From positions 62,001 to 126,000 of the forward strand of contig NZ_PCOU01000006.1 in the NCBI RefSeq assembly GCF_002979455.1: a stretch of DNA of 64,000 nt, read 5' to 3'. Position 1 is the stretch's first letter. Each line of letters begins with the position of its first letter. Of the stretch, positions 16,544 through 25,552 are shown piece after piece. A program made the position numbers and the translations under genes. The notes beneath the pieces were generated by a model. That model did not search any database and was not told the DNA's origin. It worked only from the letters and a program-made list of their open reading frames with translations. Origin of the DNA: Chryseobacterium sp. MYb7 (GTDB taxonomy: Bacteria > Bacteroidota > Bacteroidia > Flavobacteriales > Weeksellaceae).

Positions 16544-17536
16544 ATGAGCAACACTTACAAATCAGCAGGAGTAGACAAAGAAGAAGGATACAAAACGGTT
16601 GACAAGATCAAAAAAGCGGTCGGTGAAACCCATAATTCCAATGTACTGAACCACTTGGGAAGTTTTGGTGCTTTCTATGAGATCGGTGGATACAAAAATC
16701 CGGTTCTTGTATCAGGAACAGATGGAGTAGGAACAAAGCTTAAAGTAGCTTTAGATACCAAAAAATATGATTCTATCGGAGTAGATTGCTTTGCAATGTG
16801 TGCCAATGATATTCTTTGTCACGGAGCAAAACCTTTGTTCTTCCTTGACTATCTGGCTTGCGGAAAGCTTGATTCAGAAATTGCTGCAGAAATCGTTTTA
16901 GGAATGGTTGCCGCTTGTAAGGATAACAACTGTGCATTAATTGGTGGAGAAACTGCTGAAATGCCTGGAATGTACCAGCCGGGAGATTATGATGTTGCAG
17001 GATTCTGTGTAGGAATTGTAGAAAAAGATCAGATTATTGACGGTTCTACCATCAAAGCAGGTAACAAAATTATTGCATTGCCAAGCTCAGGATTCCACTC
17101 AAACGGATTCTCTTTAGTAAGAAAAGTATTCCCGAACTTCGAAGAAGAATTTGAAGGAAAACCTTTATACGAGACTCTTTTAGTTCCTACAAGACTATAC
17201 TACAAAGATATTCACAAAGTATTGGAAGAAGTAAAAGTAAGCGGAATTGCCCACATCACAGGAGGTGGTCTTTACGAAAACGTTCCAAGAATTATTCCTG
17301 AAGGACTTTGTGCTTCTATTGATGAATCAAAAATCAGAATTCCTAGCGTAATGCTTGAGCTTGAAAAGAGAGGTGAAGTAGCTCGTGAGGAAATGTACGG
17401 AACATTCAATATGGGTGTAGGGATGGTAATCGTTGTAGATGCTGAACATGCTGAGAAAGTATTAAACCTTCTTGATGATGCTTACGAAATCGGAGAAATC
17501 ACTGAAGGAGCAGAGAAAATTAATTTAAAATTTTAG
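16544..17536 (+). CDS. purM: Phosphoribosylformylglycinamidine cyclo-ligase
   Basis: AIR synthetase, 330 residues, the fifth step of de novo purine synthesis: ATP-dependent ring closure of FGAM to AIR in the cytosol. The family's N-terminal signature follows the start (YKSAGVDKEEGYK), then LVSGTDGVGTKLKVA, the nucleotide-binding VDCFAMCANDILCHGAKP and the GGETAEMPGMY segment. Near the C-terminus, HITGGGLYENVPR is diagnostic. The length is slightly below E. coli PurM. It is the first gene of the plus-strand series purM-purN-purH-purD-guaA and is preceded by a terminator-bearing leader that may control its expression. Confidence 0.96.
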   Translation: MSNTYKSAGVDKEEGYKTVDKIKKAVGETHNSNVLNHLGSFGAFYEIGGYKNPVLVSGTDGVGTKLKVALDTKKYDSIGVDCFAMCANDILCHGAKPLFFLDYLACGKLDSEIAAEIVLGMVAACKDNNCALIGGETAEMPGMYQPGDYDVAGFCVGIVEKDQIIDGSTIKAGNKIIALPSSGFHSNGFSLVRKVFPNFEEEFEGKPLYETLLVPTRLYYKDIHKVLEEVKVSGIAHITGGGLYENVPRIIPEGLCASIDESKIRIPSVMLELEKRGEVAREEMYGTFNMGVGMVIVVDAEHAEKVLNLLDDAYEIGEITEGAEKINLKF

Positions 17537-17540
17537 AAGC

Positions 17541-17626
17541 TTAATCCCGCTTTCCGCTATATCTTTTTTACCAGAGCTTTTTTACAAAGCCATTTCAAAA
17601 AAGGATGCCGCTGCAATCGGGGCTAA
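17541..17626. repeat. Palindromic intergenic element between purM and purN
   Basis: Left arm TTAATCCCGCTTTCCGCTAT, right arm ending GGATGCCGCTGCAATCGGGG, separated by a short AT-rich middle; the arms are imperfectly complementary and form one long hairpin. I recall very similar sequence as a frequent interspersed repeat in flavobacterial genomes, but cannot confirm that here. It fills most of the 144-bp purM-purN spacer. Confidence 0.55.
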
Positions 17627-17680
17627 TTAAAGAAAGTCTTATCAAAGTTCTAAACCCCTTGACAAGGCTGCCAAAAAAAT

Positions 17681-18247
17681 ATGAAGAACATCGTTGTACT
17701 CGTATCCGGCTCAGGAACCAATCTGCAGAGAATCATTGATACTATTGAAGCTGGGGAAATCCAGCATGCAAAAGTAACATTGGTGGTCGCAGACAGAGAA
17801 TGTTTCGGACTGGAAAGAGCAAAGAATCACAATATAGAAAATATACTGATTCCAAGAGGAAAGAATTTCAGCAGTGAATTGGCTAAAGTAATCCCAGAAA
17901 ATACAGATTTGATCGTATTGGCAGGATTTTTATCCATCTTGAAATCTGAATTCTGTGAAAACTGGAATGGTAAAATAATCAATATTCATCCTGCTTTGCT
18001 TCCGAAATTCGGAGGAAAAGGAATGTGGGGAATGAACGTTCACAATGCAGTTATTGAAGCCAAAGAAGTAGAGAGTGGGGCGACTGTACATTTTGTAACA
18101 CCGGGCATTGATGAGGGAGAAGCTATTCTTCAGAAAGCTTTTGAAGTAACCGCCGATGATACTCCTGAAAGCCTGGCTCAGAAAGTTCACCAGATTGAAT
18201 ATGAAATATTTCCGATAGCGATCAATAAAGTCCTGGGAAATAAATAA
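17681..18247 (+). CDS. purN: Phosphoribosylglycinamide formyltransferase (GART)
   Basis: A 188-residue PurN that transfers a formyl group from 10-formyl-THF to GAR, the third step of purine synthesis. The start VLVSGSGTNLQRIID is the phosphate-binding loop. The catalytic Asn-x-His lies in IINIHPALLPKFGGKGMWG, and the catalytic Asp is in HFVTPGIDEGEAILQ. Length is normal. It lies in the purine cluster in the same direction as purM and purH. A perfect 19-bp palindrome starts directly after the stop. Confidence 0.95.
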   Translation: MKNIVVLVSGSGTNLQRIIDTIEAGEIQHAKVTLVVADRECFGLERAKNHNIENILIPRGKNFSSELAKVIPENTDLIVLAGFLSILKSEFCENWNGKIINIHPALLPKFGGKGMWGMNVHNAVIEAKEVESGATVHFVTPGIDEGEAILQKAFEVTADDTPESLAQKVHQIEYEIFPIAINKVLGNK

Positions 18248-18266
18248 TGTCAAAAATTTTTTGACA
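18248..18266. repeat. Perfect 19-bp palindrome after purN
   Basis: TGTCAAAAA T TTTTTGACA, adjacent to the purN stop. It could be a weak terminator stem or an operator for a dimeric regulator. The following 100 bp, before purH, contain an unusually GC-rich stretch around 18304-18324 that I cannot explain. Confidence 0.5.
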
Positions 18267-18366
18267 GGAAAAATAGAAAAATCTAAGTAAAATAAAAGTA
18301 AGTTCGGAGGTGAAAGACCCGGACACAGTTTGAAATAGCTGTAAAAAGTAAAAAATCGAAAGTAAA

Positions 18367-19884
18367 ATGAGTAAAAAGAGAGTTTTAATCAGTGTTTCTG
18401 ACAAAAGTGGATTAATAGAATTCGCGCAGTTTTTGGAAGCTCAGAATTATGAGTTGATCTCTACAGGAGGAACGTTCAAACATTTGAAAGACGCTGGTTT
18501 AAATCCTATTCAGATTGATGAGGTAACCAATTTCCCTGAAATGCTGGACGGAAGAGTGAAAACTTTACACCCGAAAGTTCACGGAGGATTGCTGGCTGTT
18601 CGTAACAACGAAGTGCACATGAAAACCGTTCAGGAGCACGGAATTGATCTGATTGACATGGTAATTGTAAACCTTTATCCTTTCTTTGAAAATGTAAACA
18701 AAGACATTTCTTTACATGAAAAAGTAGAGTTTATCGATATCGGAGGCCCTTCAATGCTTCGTTCTGCAGCTAAAAACTTTGATTCTGTAACAGTAATCAC
18801 TGATGTAGAAGACTATGCAGCAGTGAAAATTGAAATGGAACAAAACGGTGATACATATATCGAAACCCGTAAAAAGCTTGCCGGAAAAGTATTCAACCTT
18901 ACCTCTGCGTATGATGCTGCGATTTCAAGAATGCTTTTAGATGAAGAGTATCCTACTTATCTTAATGCTTCTTATAAAAAAGTGGCTGACTTAAGATACG
19001 GAGAAAACCCTCACCAGACTGCAGCTTACTATGTTTCTACTTTCGAGAACGGAGCCATGAAAGACTTCGAACAGCTTGGAGGTAAAGAACTTTCTTTCAA
19101 CAATCTTCGTGATATGGACCTTTGCTGGAAAGTAGTCACTGAGTTCAAAGAAGAAATGGCTTGTTGTGCCGTAAAACACTCTACACCTTGTGGCGTGGCG
19201 ATTGGAGCTTCAGCTTTGGAAACGTACCAGAAAACTTTCGAATGTGATCCGGTTTCTATCTTTGGCGGAATTGTTGCAATGAACTATAAAATAGACGCAG
19301 CAACGGCTGAAGAATTGAATAAAACTTTCCTTGAAATTGTAATGGCTCCTGAATTTGATGAAGAAGCCCTTGAAGTTTTAAGAAAAAAGAAAAATCTGAG
19401 AATCATCAAAATCGTAAACCCGGTTTCAGACAAACAAACTTGGGTGAAAGTAGACGGCGGTATCCTTGTTCAGGATAATGACCTTCACTTTTCAGATGAT
19501 ATCAAAGTGGTAACTGATGTACAGCCTACAGAAGAACAGAAAAAAGCATTACTTTTCTCTCAGAGAGTTGTGAAATATGTGAAGTCTAATGCAATCGTAG
19601 TTTCCAACGGAATTCAGGCATTCGGTATCGGCGGCGGACAGGTAAACAGAATCTGGGCGACTCAGCAGGCTATCGAAAGAGCAAAAGAAAAATTCTCCGG
19701 AGATTTGGTATTGGCTTCAGATGCATTTTTCCCTTTCCGTGATGTGGTAGATTTCTGCGCTCAGGAAGGTATCAAGGCCATTATTCAGCCAGGTGGAAGT
19801 GTAAAAGATCAGGATAGTATTGAAGCTGCAAATGAGCACAATATTCCAATGATGTTTACAGGGGTTAGACACTTTTTCCACTAA
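18367..19884 (+). CDS. purH: Bifunctional AICAR transformylase / IMP cyclohydrolase
   Basis: A 505-residue PurH that carries out the last two steps of IMP synthesis. The N-terminal cyclohydrolase domain shows [21 protein letters not shown], and [17 protein letters not shown]. The C-terminal transformylase domain shows [13 protein letters not shown], the catalytic Lys-His pair in [13 protein letters not shown], and a terminal [20 protein letters not shown]...TGVRHFFH. The length is close to that of the E. coli protein. It lies in the middle of the purine cluster. Confidence 0.97.
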   Translation: MSKKRVLISVSDKSGLIEFAQFLEAQNYELISTGGTFKHLKDAGLNPIQIDEVTNFPEMLDGRVKTLHPKVHGGLLAVRNNEVHMKTVQEHGIDLIDMVIVNLYPFFENVNKDISLHEKVEFIDIGGPSMLRSAAKNFDSVTVITDVEDYAAVKIEMEQNGDTYIETRKKLAGKVFNLTSAYDAAISRMLLDEEYPTYLNASYKKVADLRYGENPHQTAAYYVSTFENGAMKDFEQLGGKELSFNNLRDMDLCWKVVTEFKEEMACCAVKHSTPCGVAIGASALETYQKTFECDPVSIFGGIVAMNYKIDAATAEELNKTFLEIVMAPEFDEEALEVLRKKKNLRIIKIVNPVSDKQTWVKVDGGILVQDNDLHFSDDIKVVTDVQPTEEQKKALLFSQRVVKYVKSNAIVVSNGIQAFGIGGGQVNRIWATQQAIERAKEKFSGDLVLASDAFFPFRDVVDFCAQEGIKAIIQPGGSVKDQDSIEAANEHNIPMMFTGVRHFFH

Positions 19885-19913
19885 TTAAAATAGAATTAAA
19901 AAATAATTAGGGA

Positions 19914-19945
19914 TTGTATTTTTAGCATTCAAAATTATATATTTG
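19914..19945 (+). promoter_or_regulatory. Promoter of purD
   Basis: TTG (19914-19916), 21-nt spacer, then exact TATATTTG (19938-19945), 29 nt before the purD ATG. One of the best two-element promoters in the window; purD is therefore not solely dependent on purM read-through. Confidence 0.7.
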
Positions 19946-19974
19946 TAAAATAAGACTAGATAATAATATAAAGT

Positions 19975-21213
19975 ATGAGAATATTAATCATAGGTGAAGG
20001 CGGTAGAGAATCTGCTTTAGCGGCAAAGCTTCAGAATGACTCAAGAATTTCTAAAATGTTTTTTGCCAACGGGAATGCTACTACCGATGTAATAGGGAAA
20101 AATGTTCATTTATCGGAAATCAAAGAACTTAGAGATTTCGCCATTAAAGAAAAGATTGATCTTACGATCGTAGGTCCGGAAGCTCCTCTTGTAGCGGGTA
20201 TTAAGGACGAATTTAAAAAACACGATCTTAAAGTTTTCGGTCCTACTCAGAAAGTAGCGAGCCTTGAAGGTAGTAAAGCTTTCTCTAAGAAATTTATGCA
20301 GACCTATGATATCAAAACAGCTAAAGCTGTAGTATTTGATTCATATAACGAAGCTATAGAGTATGTGAAGACCCAGCAGTATCCTTTAGTAATTAAAGCA
20401 AGTGGTTTAGCTGGAGGAAAAGGTGTTGTGATCTGTGATACTCTGGAAGAAGCTGAAGCTACGATCCATGATTTTATGATCAGAAGAATCTATGGAGATG
20501 CTGGTATTCGTTTAGTTATTGAAGAATATTTACAAGGTTTTGAAGCGTCTATTATTGCTTTCTCTAACGGAGATAAATTATTTCCATGTGTAGCAGCAAA
20601 AGATTATAAAAAAGCTGGAAACGGAGATACAGGACCTAACACAGGAGGTATGGGTTCAATCGCACCAAGTCCGGAATTTACTCAGGAGCACTATGCAGAT
20701 TTTGAGAAAAATATCTTAGAACCTACCATTAAAGGTCTTAAAGCTGAAGGTTTCGGATTTAAAGGAATCATCTTCTTCGGATTGATGGTAACGAAAAACG
20801 GAGCTTACCTTCTTGAATACAACATGAGATTCGGAGATCCTGAAACTCAGGTATTGATGGCGTTGATGGAAAACAATCTTTTGGATGTGATCCAGGACTG
20901 TATGGAAGGAAAAGATATTCAGCTTAAATTTAAGGACGAAAAAGCAATTTGTCTTGTAATGTGTTCAGGAGGTTATCCGAGAAACATCGAAACAGGTTTC
21001 GAAATTACAGGAGAAGATAAACTAAAACATAGTAAACTATTATATGCAGGAGCAATCAGCAAAGGAGACAAAGTGGTTTCCAACGGTGGTAGAGTTCTGA
21101 ACATTGTAGCTACCGGTGCTACTTTCGAAGATGCCCGCAAAAAAGTTTACGAAGATGCAAGTCATGTACATTTCGATTACGGCTTCTATAGAGAAGACAT
21201 CGGAAAGTTTTAA
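19975..21213 (+). CDS. purD: Phosphoribosylamine-glycine ligase
   Basis: GAR synthetase, 412 residues, ATP-grasp enzyme of the second purine step. N-terminal pre-ATP-grasp domain (ILIIGEGGRESALAAKL), then the ATP-grasp core with PLVIKASGLAGGKGVVIC, LVIEEYLQGFEASIIAF, the GNGDTGPNTGGMGSIAPSP loop and metal-binding EYNMRFGDPETQ. The C-terminal domain ends with the usual FDYGFYREDIG. Slightly shorter than E. coli PurD. It has its own promoter and terminator. Confidence 0.97.
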   Translation: MRILIIGEGGRESALAAKLQNDSRISKMFFANGNATTDVIGKNVHLSEIKELRDFAIKEKIDLTIVGPEAPLVAGIKDEFKKHDLKVFGPTQKVASLEGSKAFSKKFMQTYDIKTAKAVVFDSYNEAIEYVKTQQYPLVIKASGLAGGKGVVICDTLEEAEATIHDFMIRRIYGDAGIRLVIEEYLQGFEASIIAFSNGDKLFPCVAAKDYKKAGNGDTGPNTGGMGSIAPSPEFTQEHYADFEKNILEPTIKGLKAEGFGFKGIIFFGLMVTKNGAYLLEYNMRFGDPETQVLMALMENNLLDVIQDCMEGKDIQLKFKDEKAICLVMCSGGYPRNIETGFEITGEDKLKHSKLLYAGAISKGDKVVSNGGRVLNIVATGATFEDARKKVYEDASHVHFDYGFYREDIGKF

Positions 21214-21229
21214 TAAAAATCACGAAAAA

Positions 21230-21258
21230 AGATTTGGAGCCATTCCAAGTCTTTTTTT
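21230..21258 (+). terminator. Terminator after purD
   Basis: Nine-pair stem AGATTTGGA / TCCAAGTCT (one G-U pair), five-nt loop, followed by seven T. Confidence 0.8.
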
Positions 21259-21273
21259 GTAAAACAGTTAAGT

Positions 21274-21340
21274 AAGCAATAAGCTTTATGCTACAGACAG
21301 TATGCTTATTGCGGTATAGAAAGCTTATAGCCTATTGCTT
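21274..21340. repeat. Small inverted-repeat cluster upstream of guaA
   Basis: GCAATAAGC (21276-21284) is exactly complementary to GCTTATTGC (21304-21312). A wider pair, AAGCAATAAGCTTTA (21274) and TATAGCCTATTGCTT (21326), matches at 12 of 15 positions. It looks like a decayed palindromic intergenic unit in the guaA leader. Confidence 0.5.
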
Positions 21341-21379
21341 AAAGCTTTTAATTTAATCATCATTTATCAATTATCAACA

Positions 21380-22909
21380 ATGAACAACGGTATTATTATT
21401 TTAGATTTCGGATCCCAGTACAACCAGCTTATCGGAAGAAGAATCCGTGAGATGGGCGTATATTCTGAGATCTTGCCTTACAATACACCATTACAAGATA
21501 TTTTAGCAAAACAGCCAAAAGGAATCATCCTTTCCGGTGGACCAAGCTCTGTAAATGCAGAAAATGCCCACCTGGTTGAAAAAGCTTTATATGAGCAAGG
21601 AGTTCCTGTGTTGGGAATCTGTTACGGAATGCAGATGACTGCTCACCTTTTAGGAGGTAAAGTAAACAAAGGAGAAAAAGGAGAATACGGTAAAGCAAAC
21701 TTAGAGATCGTTAAAGAAAGCTCTTTATTAAAAGGAGTTACTCAGAACTCTGTCGTTTGGATGAGCCACTTTGACGAAGTAGGAGAATTACCTGCAGGTT
21801 TTGAATTAAACGCAAAATCAGGAGTAATTGCTTCTATCTCTAATGAAGAAAGTAAAATCTATTGTGTTCAGTTCCACCCGGAAGTTTCTCATACAGAAGA
21901 AGGAGGGAAAATGCTTGAAAATTTCGTTTTCGGAATCTGTAATTCAGAGAAAAACTGGAAACTGACGAACTATATTGAAAAAACAGTTGAGGAAATCCGT
22001 GAGAAAGTAGGAGACAACAAAGTAATCCTTGGACTTTCTGGTGGTGTAGACTCTTCTGTAGCGGCTGTTTTGATTCACAAAGCAATCGGTGATCAATTGA
22101 CTTGTATCTTCGTAGATACAGGATTATTGAGAAAAGATGAAGGTAAGAAAGTAATGGATCAATATGGAGAACATTTCCATATGAACATTAAAATGGTGGA
22201 TGCTCAGGATAGATTCCTTTCAAAACTAGCTGGAGTAGACGATCCTGAAGCGAAAAGAAAAATCATCGGTAATGAGTTCATCCATGTATTTGATGAAGAA
22301 TCTCACAAAATTGAAGGCGCTAAATTCTTAGCTCAGGGGACTATTTATCCTGATGTTATCGAGAGCCAGTCTGTAAACGGACCATCTGCAGTAATCAAGT
22401 CTCACCACAACGTTGGAGGACTTCCTGAAGATATGGAATTCGAATTATTAGAGCCATTAAGAGAACTTTTCAAAGACGAAGTAAGAAGAGTAGGAGAAGA
22501 ATTAGGGATTCCTCACCACATGGTATACAGACACCCTTTCCCAGGTCCGGGACTTGGAATCAGAGTATTGGGAGCGGTAGATGCCGAGAAAGTAAGAATC
22601 CTTCAGGAAGCTGATGATATCTTCATTGAAGAATTATACAAAAACGACCTTTATGAAAAAGTATCTCAGGCATTTGTAGTCCTTCTTCCTGTAAAATCTG
22701 TAGGGGTAATGGGAGACGAAAGAACTTACGAATACACCGCTGTAGTTCGTTCTGCTAATACCATCGACTTTATGACAGCAACATGGAGCCGACTTCCTTA
22801 TGAGTTCTTGGATACTGTTTCAAGCAGAATTATCAACGAAGTAAGAGGAATCAACAGAGTAGCTTACGATATTTCAAGCAAACCACCAGCAACGATTGAG
22901 TGGGAATAA
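21380..22909 (+). CDS. guaA: GMP synthase (glutamine-hydrolysing)
   Basis: A 509-residue GuaA converting XMP to GMP. The start at 21380 gives the family's normal N-terminus (MNNGIIILDFGSQYNQLIGRR). An in-frame ATG at 21335 would add 15 residues translated from leader sequence and is disfavoured. The class I glutamine amidotransferase domain has its nucleophile Cys81 in VLGICYGMQ and the His-Glu of FHPEVSHTEEG. The ATP-pyrophosphatase domain has the P-loop GLSGGVDSS, and the dimerisation domain ends in KPPATIEWE. It closes the purine cluster and channels its product to guanine nucleotides. Confidence 0.97.
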   Translation: MNNGIIILDFGSQYNQLIGRRIREMGVYSEILPYNTPLQDILAKQPKGIILSGGPSSVNAENAHLVEKALYEQGVPVLGICYGMQMTAHLLGGKVNKGEKGEYGKANLEIVKESSLLKGVTQNSVVWMSHFDEVGELPAGFELNAKSGVIASISNEESKIYCVQFHPEVSHTEEGGKMLENFVFGICNSEKNWKLTNYIEKTVEEIREKVGDNKVILGLSGGVDSSVAAVLIHKAIGDQLTCIFVDTGLLRKDEGKKVMDQYGEHFHMNIKMVDAQDRFLSKLAGVDDPEAKRKIIGNEFIHVFDEESHKIEGAKFLAQGTIYPDVIESQSVNGPSAVIKSHHNVGGLPEDMEFELLEPLRELFKDEVRRVGEELGIPHHMVYRHPFPGPGLGIRVLGAVDAEKVRILQEADDIFIEELYKNDLYEKVSQAFVVLLPVKSVGVMGDERTYEYTAVVRSANTIDFMTATWSRLPYEFLDTVSSRIINEVRGINRVAYDISSKPPATIEWE

Positions 22910-22932
22910 TTTTTGACTTGAATTAATGATAT

Positions 22933-22964
22933 AAATCCTGTCCGTTTTGGGTGGGATTTTTTTT
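22933..22964 (+). terminator. Terminator after guaA
   Basis: Stem AAATCC / GGATTT with partial pairing of the inner bases, followed by a run of eight or nine T. Confidence 0.65.
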
Positions 22965-22965
22965 G

Positions 22966-23247
22966 TTAAAACTGTTTCAATGAAGAAATGATCAGTAAAA
23001 TATTTAAAGCAATTAATAAGCAGTATATCAGTTTGAAGAGTATATGCTTATGGAAAATGACATAACTTATTAACATGGTAACTATTAAATAAAAGTAAAT
23101 AAAACTTTTTGCTTCCTGAGGTTTTATTTCAGATGCTGAAAATAAGTTTAAATTATGCGAAACATTGACTGATGTGTCAGCATAAAAGATTCTTAAAATA
23201 AAAATAATGGTGACGCTTATGAGTAAAGTTACTGCGTATGGTTTCAT
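22966..23247 (-). CDS. Small hypothetical membrane protein
   Basis: A 93-residue protein with about three hydrophobic segments (residues 5-20, 48-65, 67-88) joined by short polar loops and ending SLKQF. No family recognised. It lies convergent to guaA with the guaA terminator in between. No exact TAnnTTTG box is seen upstream. The even spacing of membrane segments and a clean ATG favour a real gene, but expression is uncertain. Confidence 0.5.
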   Translation of the reverse strand: MKPYAVTLLISVTIIFILRIFYADTSVNVSHNLNLFSASEIKPQEAKSFIYFYLIVTMLISYVIFHKHILFKLIYCLLIALNILLIISSLKQF

Positions 23248-23326
23248 TAGCTAATAAAATTTAATATAATCATTACTCTCCGATAAAAAGTATAAATACA
23301 TTGAAAATATCAATATTTACTGCATG

Positions 23327-23487
23327 AATTAACAGGCCGCTCCTTCGGAGCTATAATTTTAAAACAAATATGCCCTATTAACAGTTAGCTCCCAGTGGAG
23401 CTGGATTTGATCCCGTCGGGATCTGCTGTTAGTAGAAAAAAAGAAGTTCCCATAAAAATAAAGCTCCGGAGGAGTGACCTGCTAATT
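23327..23487. repeat. Composite palindromic intergenic element (161 bp)
   Basis: Bounded by imperfect 17-bp inverted repeats AATTAACAGGCCGCTCC and GGAGTGACCTGCTAATT (14 of 17 paired). Inside are three tight hairpins: GCTCC-TTC-GGAGC (23339), AGCTCC-CAGT-GGAGCT (23387) and GATCCCGTCGGGATC (23409). The GC-rich stems stand out from the surrounding AT-rich DNA. No ORF is present. It resembles the REP/BIME-like elements of other bacteria and may be mobilised by a transposase encoded elsewhere. Confidence 0.75.
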
Positions 23488-23518
23488 ATGCTTTAATTGA
23501 GTCGGATAAGAATGATTT

Positions 23519-23830
23519 TTAATTGACATTGTAAAAATAAAAATCTTCAGCAGAAAAAGCGTTCAGGTTTTCCATAAAATCAAAATAAGCATTATAGATG
23601 TCAGAATCTGCAGACAGATAAGGATTAGATAGAGTATCGACAATAATGTATCCTATATTATGAAATGCATGAAGAACATTTTTTATTTGTAAAGCATATT
23701 GGCTTTCTACAAAGATCAGAGGATAATTCAAACAGATATATCCGATGGCTTTATCTCCTGAGAATAGGGCGGTGGATTTTTCTGTATCCATTTCTATATT
23801 AATACTATAATGGGGTTTAAGTGTCTCCAT
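23519..23830 (-). CDS. Hypothetical protein (103 aa)
   Basis: A soluble protein of 103 residues beginning METLKPHYSINIEMDTEK, with alternating beta and helical character and many aromatic residues (the end is AEDFYFYNVN). No family recognised and no signal peptide. It stands alone beside the composite palindromic element, with no clear promoter box. Composition and a regular start favour a real but lineage-specific gene. Confidence 0.5.
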   Translation of the reverse strand: METLKPHYSINIEMDTEKSTALFSGDKAIGYICLNYPLIFVESQYALQIKNVLHAFHNIGYIIVDTLSNPYLSADSDIYNAYFDFMENLNAFSAEDFYFYNVN

Positions 23831-23986
23831 TACTGCGCGAATGTTTCCAGTAATTATTTGAGTGAACTGCTGCTTGTAAAATCTCGGTGATATCCACTGT
23901 TAAATGTTGTATAAATAGTTGGGAAGTACTTTTCTATAAGGATTAAAGTAAAATATTTTCACTAAATTTAAGTAAAATTACATCAA

Positions 23987-25495
23987 ATGCAAATAGAAAC
24001 AAGAAACCTGACCCTTCAGGATTATAATGAGCTGGCGGAAACGATGAAAAGGGCCTATCCGCAAATGTCGGAATCCATTTGGTCCAAAAAAAGTATTGAT
24101 AAGCTTACAAAAATGTTCCCTAATGGACAGATTTGTATCACTGTTGACGGAAAACTTGCTGCTGTAGCACTTTCTATCATTGTGAATTACGATGAATTCG
24201 GGGATGACCATACTTATAGTGATATTACGGGAAATTATACGTTCAATACCCATACTTCTACGGGAAATGTTCTGTATGGAATCGAAGTTTTTGTAGACCC
24301 GGAGTTTCGTGAATTACGCTTAGGAAGAAGGTTATATGATGCAAGAAAAGAACTTTGTGAATTGTTAAATCTTAAATCTATTGTTCTTGGTGGCAGAATC
24401 CCGAATTATCATAAATACAGCCACGAGTTTTCTCCAAGAGAATATATCCGGAAAGTAAGAGATAAAGAGATTTATGATCCGGTATTGTCTTTCCAGCTTT
24501 CCAATAATTTTCTTCCGATAAGAATCCTGAAAAAATATCTTCCTGAAGATGAGGCATCGAGAGAAAATGCCGTTCTTTTGCAATGGAACAACATCTACTA
24601 CAGCAGAAAGCCAAATACGATGCAGGACAGTATTATCCGCCTTGGATTGGTACAATGGCAGATGAGGCACTTCAAAGATATAGATGCTTTTTATGAGCAG
24701 GTGGAGTTTTTCGTGAATGTAATGGGAGACTATAAATCCGATTTTGTTCTTTTCCCTGAACTCTTTAACACTCCTTTGCTGGCTCCTTTCAACAATCTTT
24801 CAGAAAGGGACAGTATGATAGAACTGGCAAAACTTACTGAAGAAATCAAAAAGAAAATTTCAGAGCTGGCGATCAGTTATAATGTGAATATTATTTCTGG
24901 AAGTATGCCTGTTTTTGATAATGATAATAATGATTTGTATAATGTCAGCTATCTTTTGCACCGTGACGGGCGGGTGGACGAATACCGAAAAATTCACATT
25001 ACCCCGAACGAGAAGAGATATTACGGAATGAAAGGCGGAAATGAAATCAAAGTTTTTGATACCGACTGCGGAAAAATAGGTCTTGTGATTTGCTATGACG
25101 TAGAATTCCCGGAATTACCAAGAATTTTGGCTGATCAGGGGATGAAAATCTTGTTTGTCCCGTATCTGACAGATACCCAGAATGCCTACATGAGAGTACG
25201 CCACTGTGCTGCCGCAAGAGCTATAGAAAATGAATGTTATGTAGCCATTGCCGGCTGTGTAGGAAATCTTCCGAAGGTTAATAATATGGACATCCAGTTT
25301 GGTCAGGCTGCCGTATTTACCCCTTCTGATTTTGCCTTCCCATCCAATGCCGTGAAAGGAGAAGCTACGCCCAATACAGAAATGACTCTGATTGTAGACG
25401 TAGACCTGAATCTGTTAAAAGATCTCCATCACAATGGATCTGTTCAGGTGATGAAAGACCGCCGAAAAGATCTGTACGAAACCTATCTTAAATAA
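23987..25495 (+). CDS. Fusion of GNAT N-acetyltransferase and carbon-nitrogen hydrolase
   Basis: A 502-residue two-domain protein. Residues 1-210 are a GNAT acetyltransferase; the acetyl-CoA loop region is VFVDPEFRELRLGRRLYDARKE in its parts (102-122). Residues 215-502 are a nitrilase-superfamily amidohydrolase with the full catalytic triad: Glu258 (FVLFPELFN), Lys335 (EYRKIHITP) and Cys369 (GLVICYDVEFPE). Such fusions recur in Bacteroidota and other phyla, but their substrate is unknown. An acylated amine or amide could be made by one domain and cleaved by the other, or the GNAT part may be regulatory. A strong terminator follows immediately. Confidence 0.9.
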   Translation: MQIETRNLTLQDYNELAETMKRAYPQMSESIWSKKSIDKLTKMFPNGQICITVDGKLAAVALSIIVNYDEFGDDHTYSDITGNYTFNTHTSTGNVLYGIEVFVDPEFRELRLGRRLYDARKELCELLNLKSIVLGGRIPNYHKYSHEFSPREYIRKVRDKEIYDPVLSFQLSNNFLPIRILKKYLPEDEASRENAVLLQWNNIYYSRKPNTMQDSIIRLGLVQWQMRHFKDIDAFYEQVEFFVNVMGDYKSDFVLFPELFNTPLLAPFNNLSERDSMIELAKLTEEIKKKISELAISYNVNIISGSMPVFDNDNNDLYNVSYLLHRDGRVDEYRKIHITPNEKRYYGMKGGNEIKVFDTDCGKIGLVICYDVEFPELPRILADQGMKILFVPYLTDTQNAYMRVRHCAAARAIENECYVAIAGCVGNLPKVNNMDIQFGQAAVFTPSDFAFPSNAVKGEATPNTEMTLIVDVDLNLLKDLHHNGSVQVMKDRRKDLYETYLK

Positions 25496-25500
25496 CAAAA

Positions 25501-25530
25501 CAGAATGCGAAAGCATTCTGTTTTTATTTT
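25501..25530 (+). terminator. Terminator after GNAT-nitrilase gene
   Basis: Perfect stem CAGAATGC / GCATTCTG with GAAA tetraloop and a T-rich tail (TTTTTATTTT). Confidence 0.85.
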
Positions 25531-25552
25531 ACCTAAAATTTCTTTGAGTGAA

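Noticed and set aside
21335..21380. Upstream ATG of guaA
   Set aside because: The extra 15 residues come from leader DNA with inverted repeats; GuaA proteins begin at the MNNGIIILDFGSQ region.
23327..23487. CRISPR array
   Set aside because: The repeated stems differ in sequence and spacing and no direct repeat of constant length with unique spacers exists; no cas gene is nearby.
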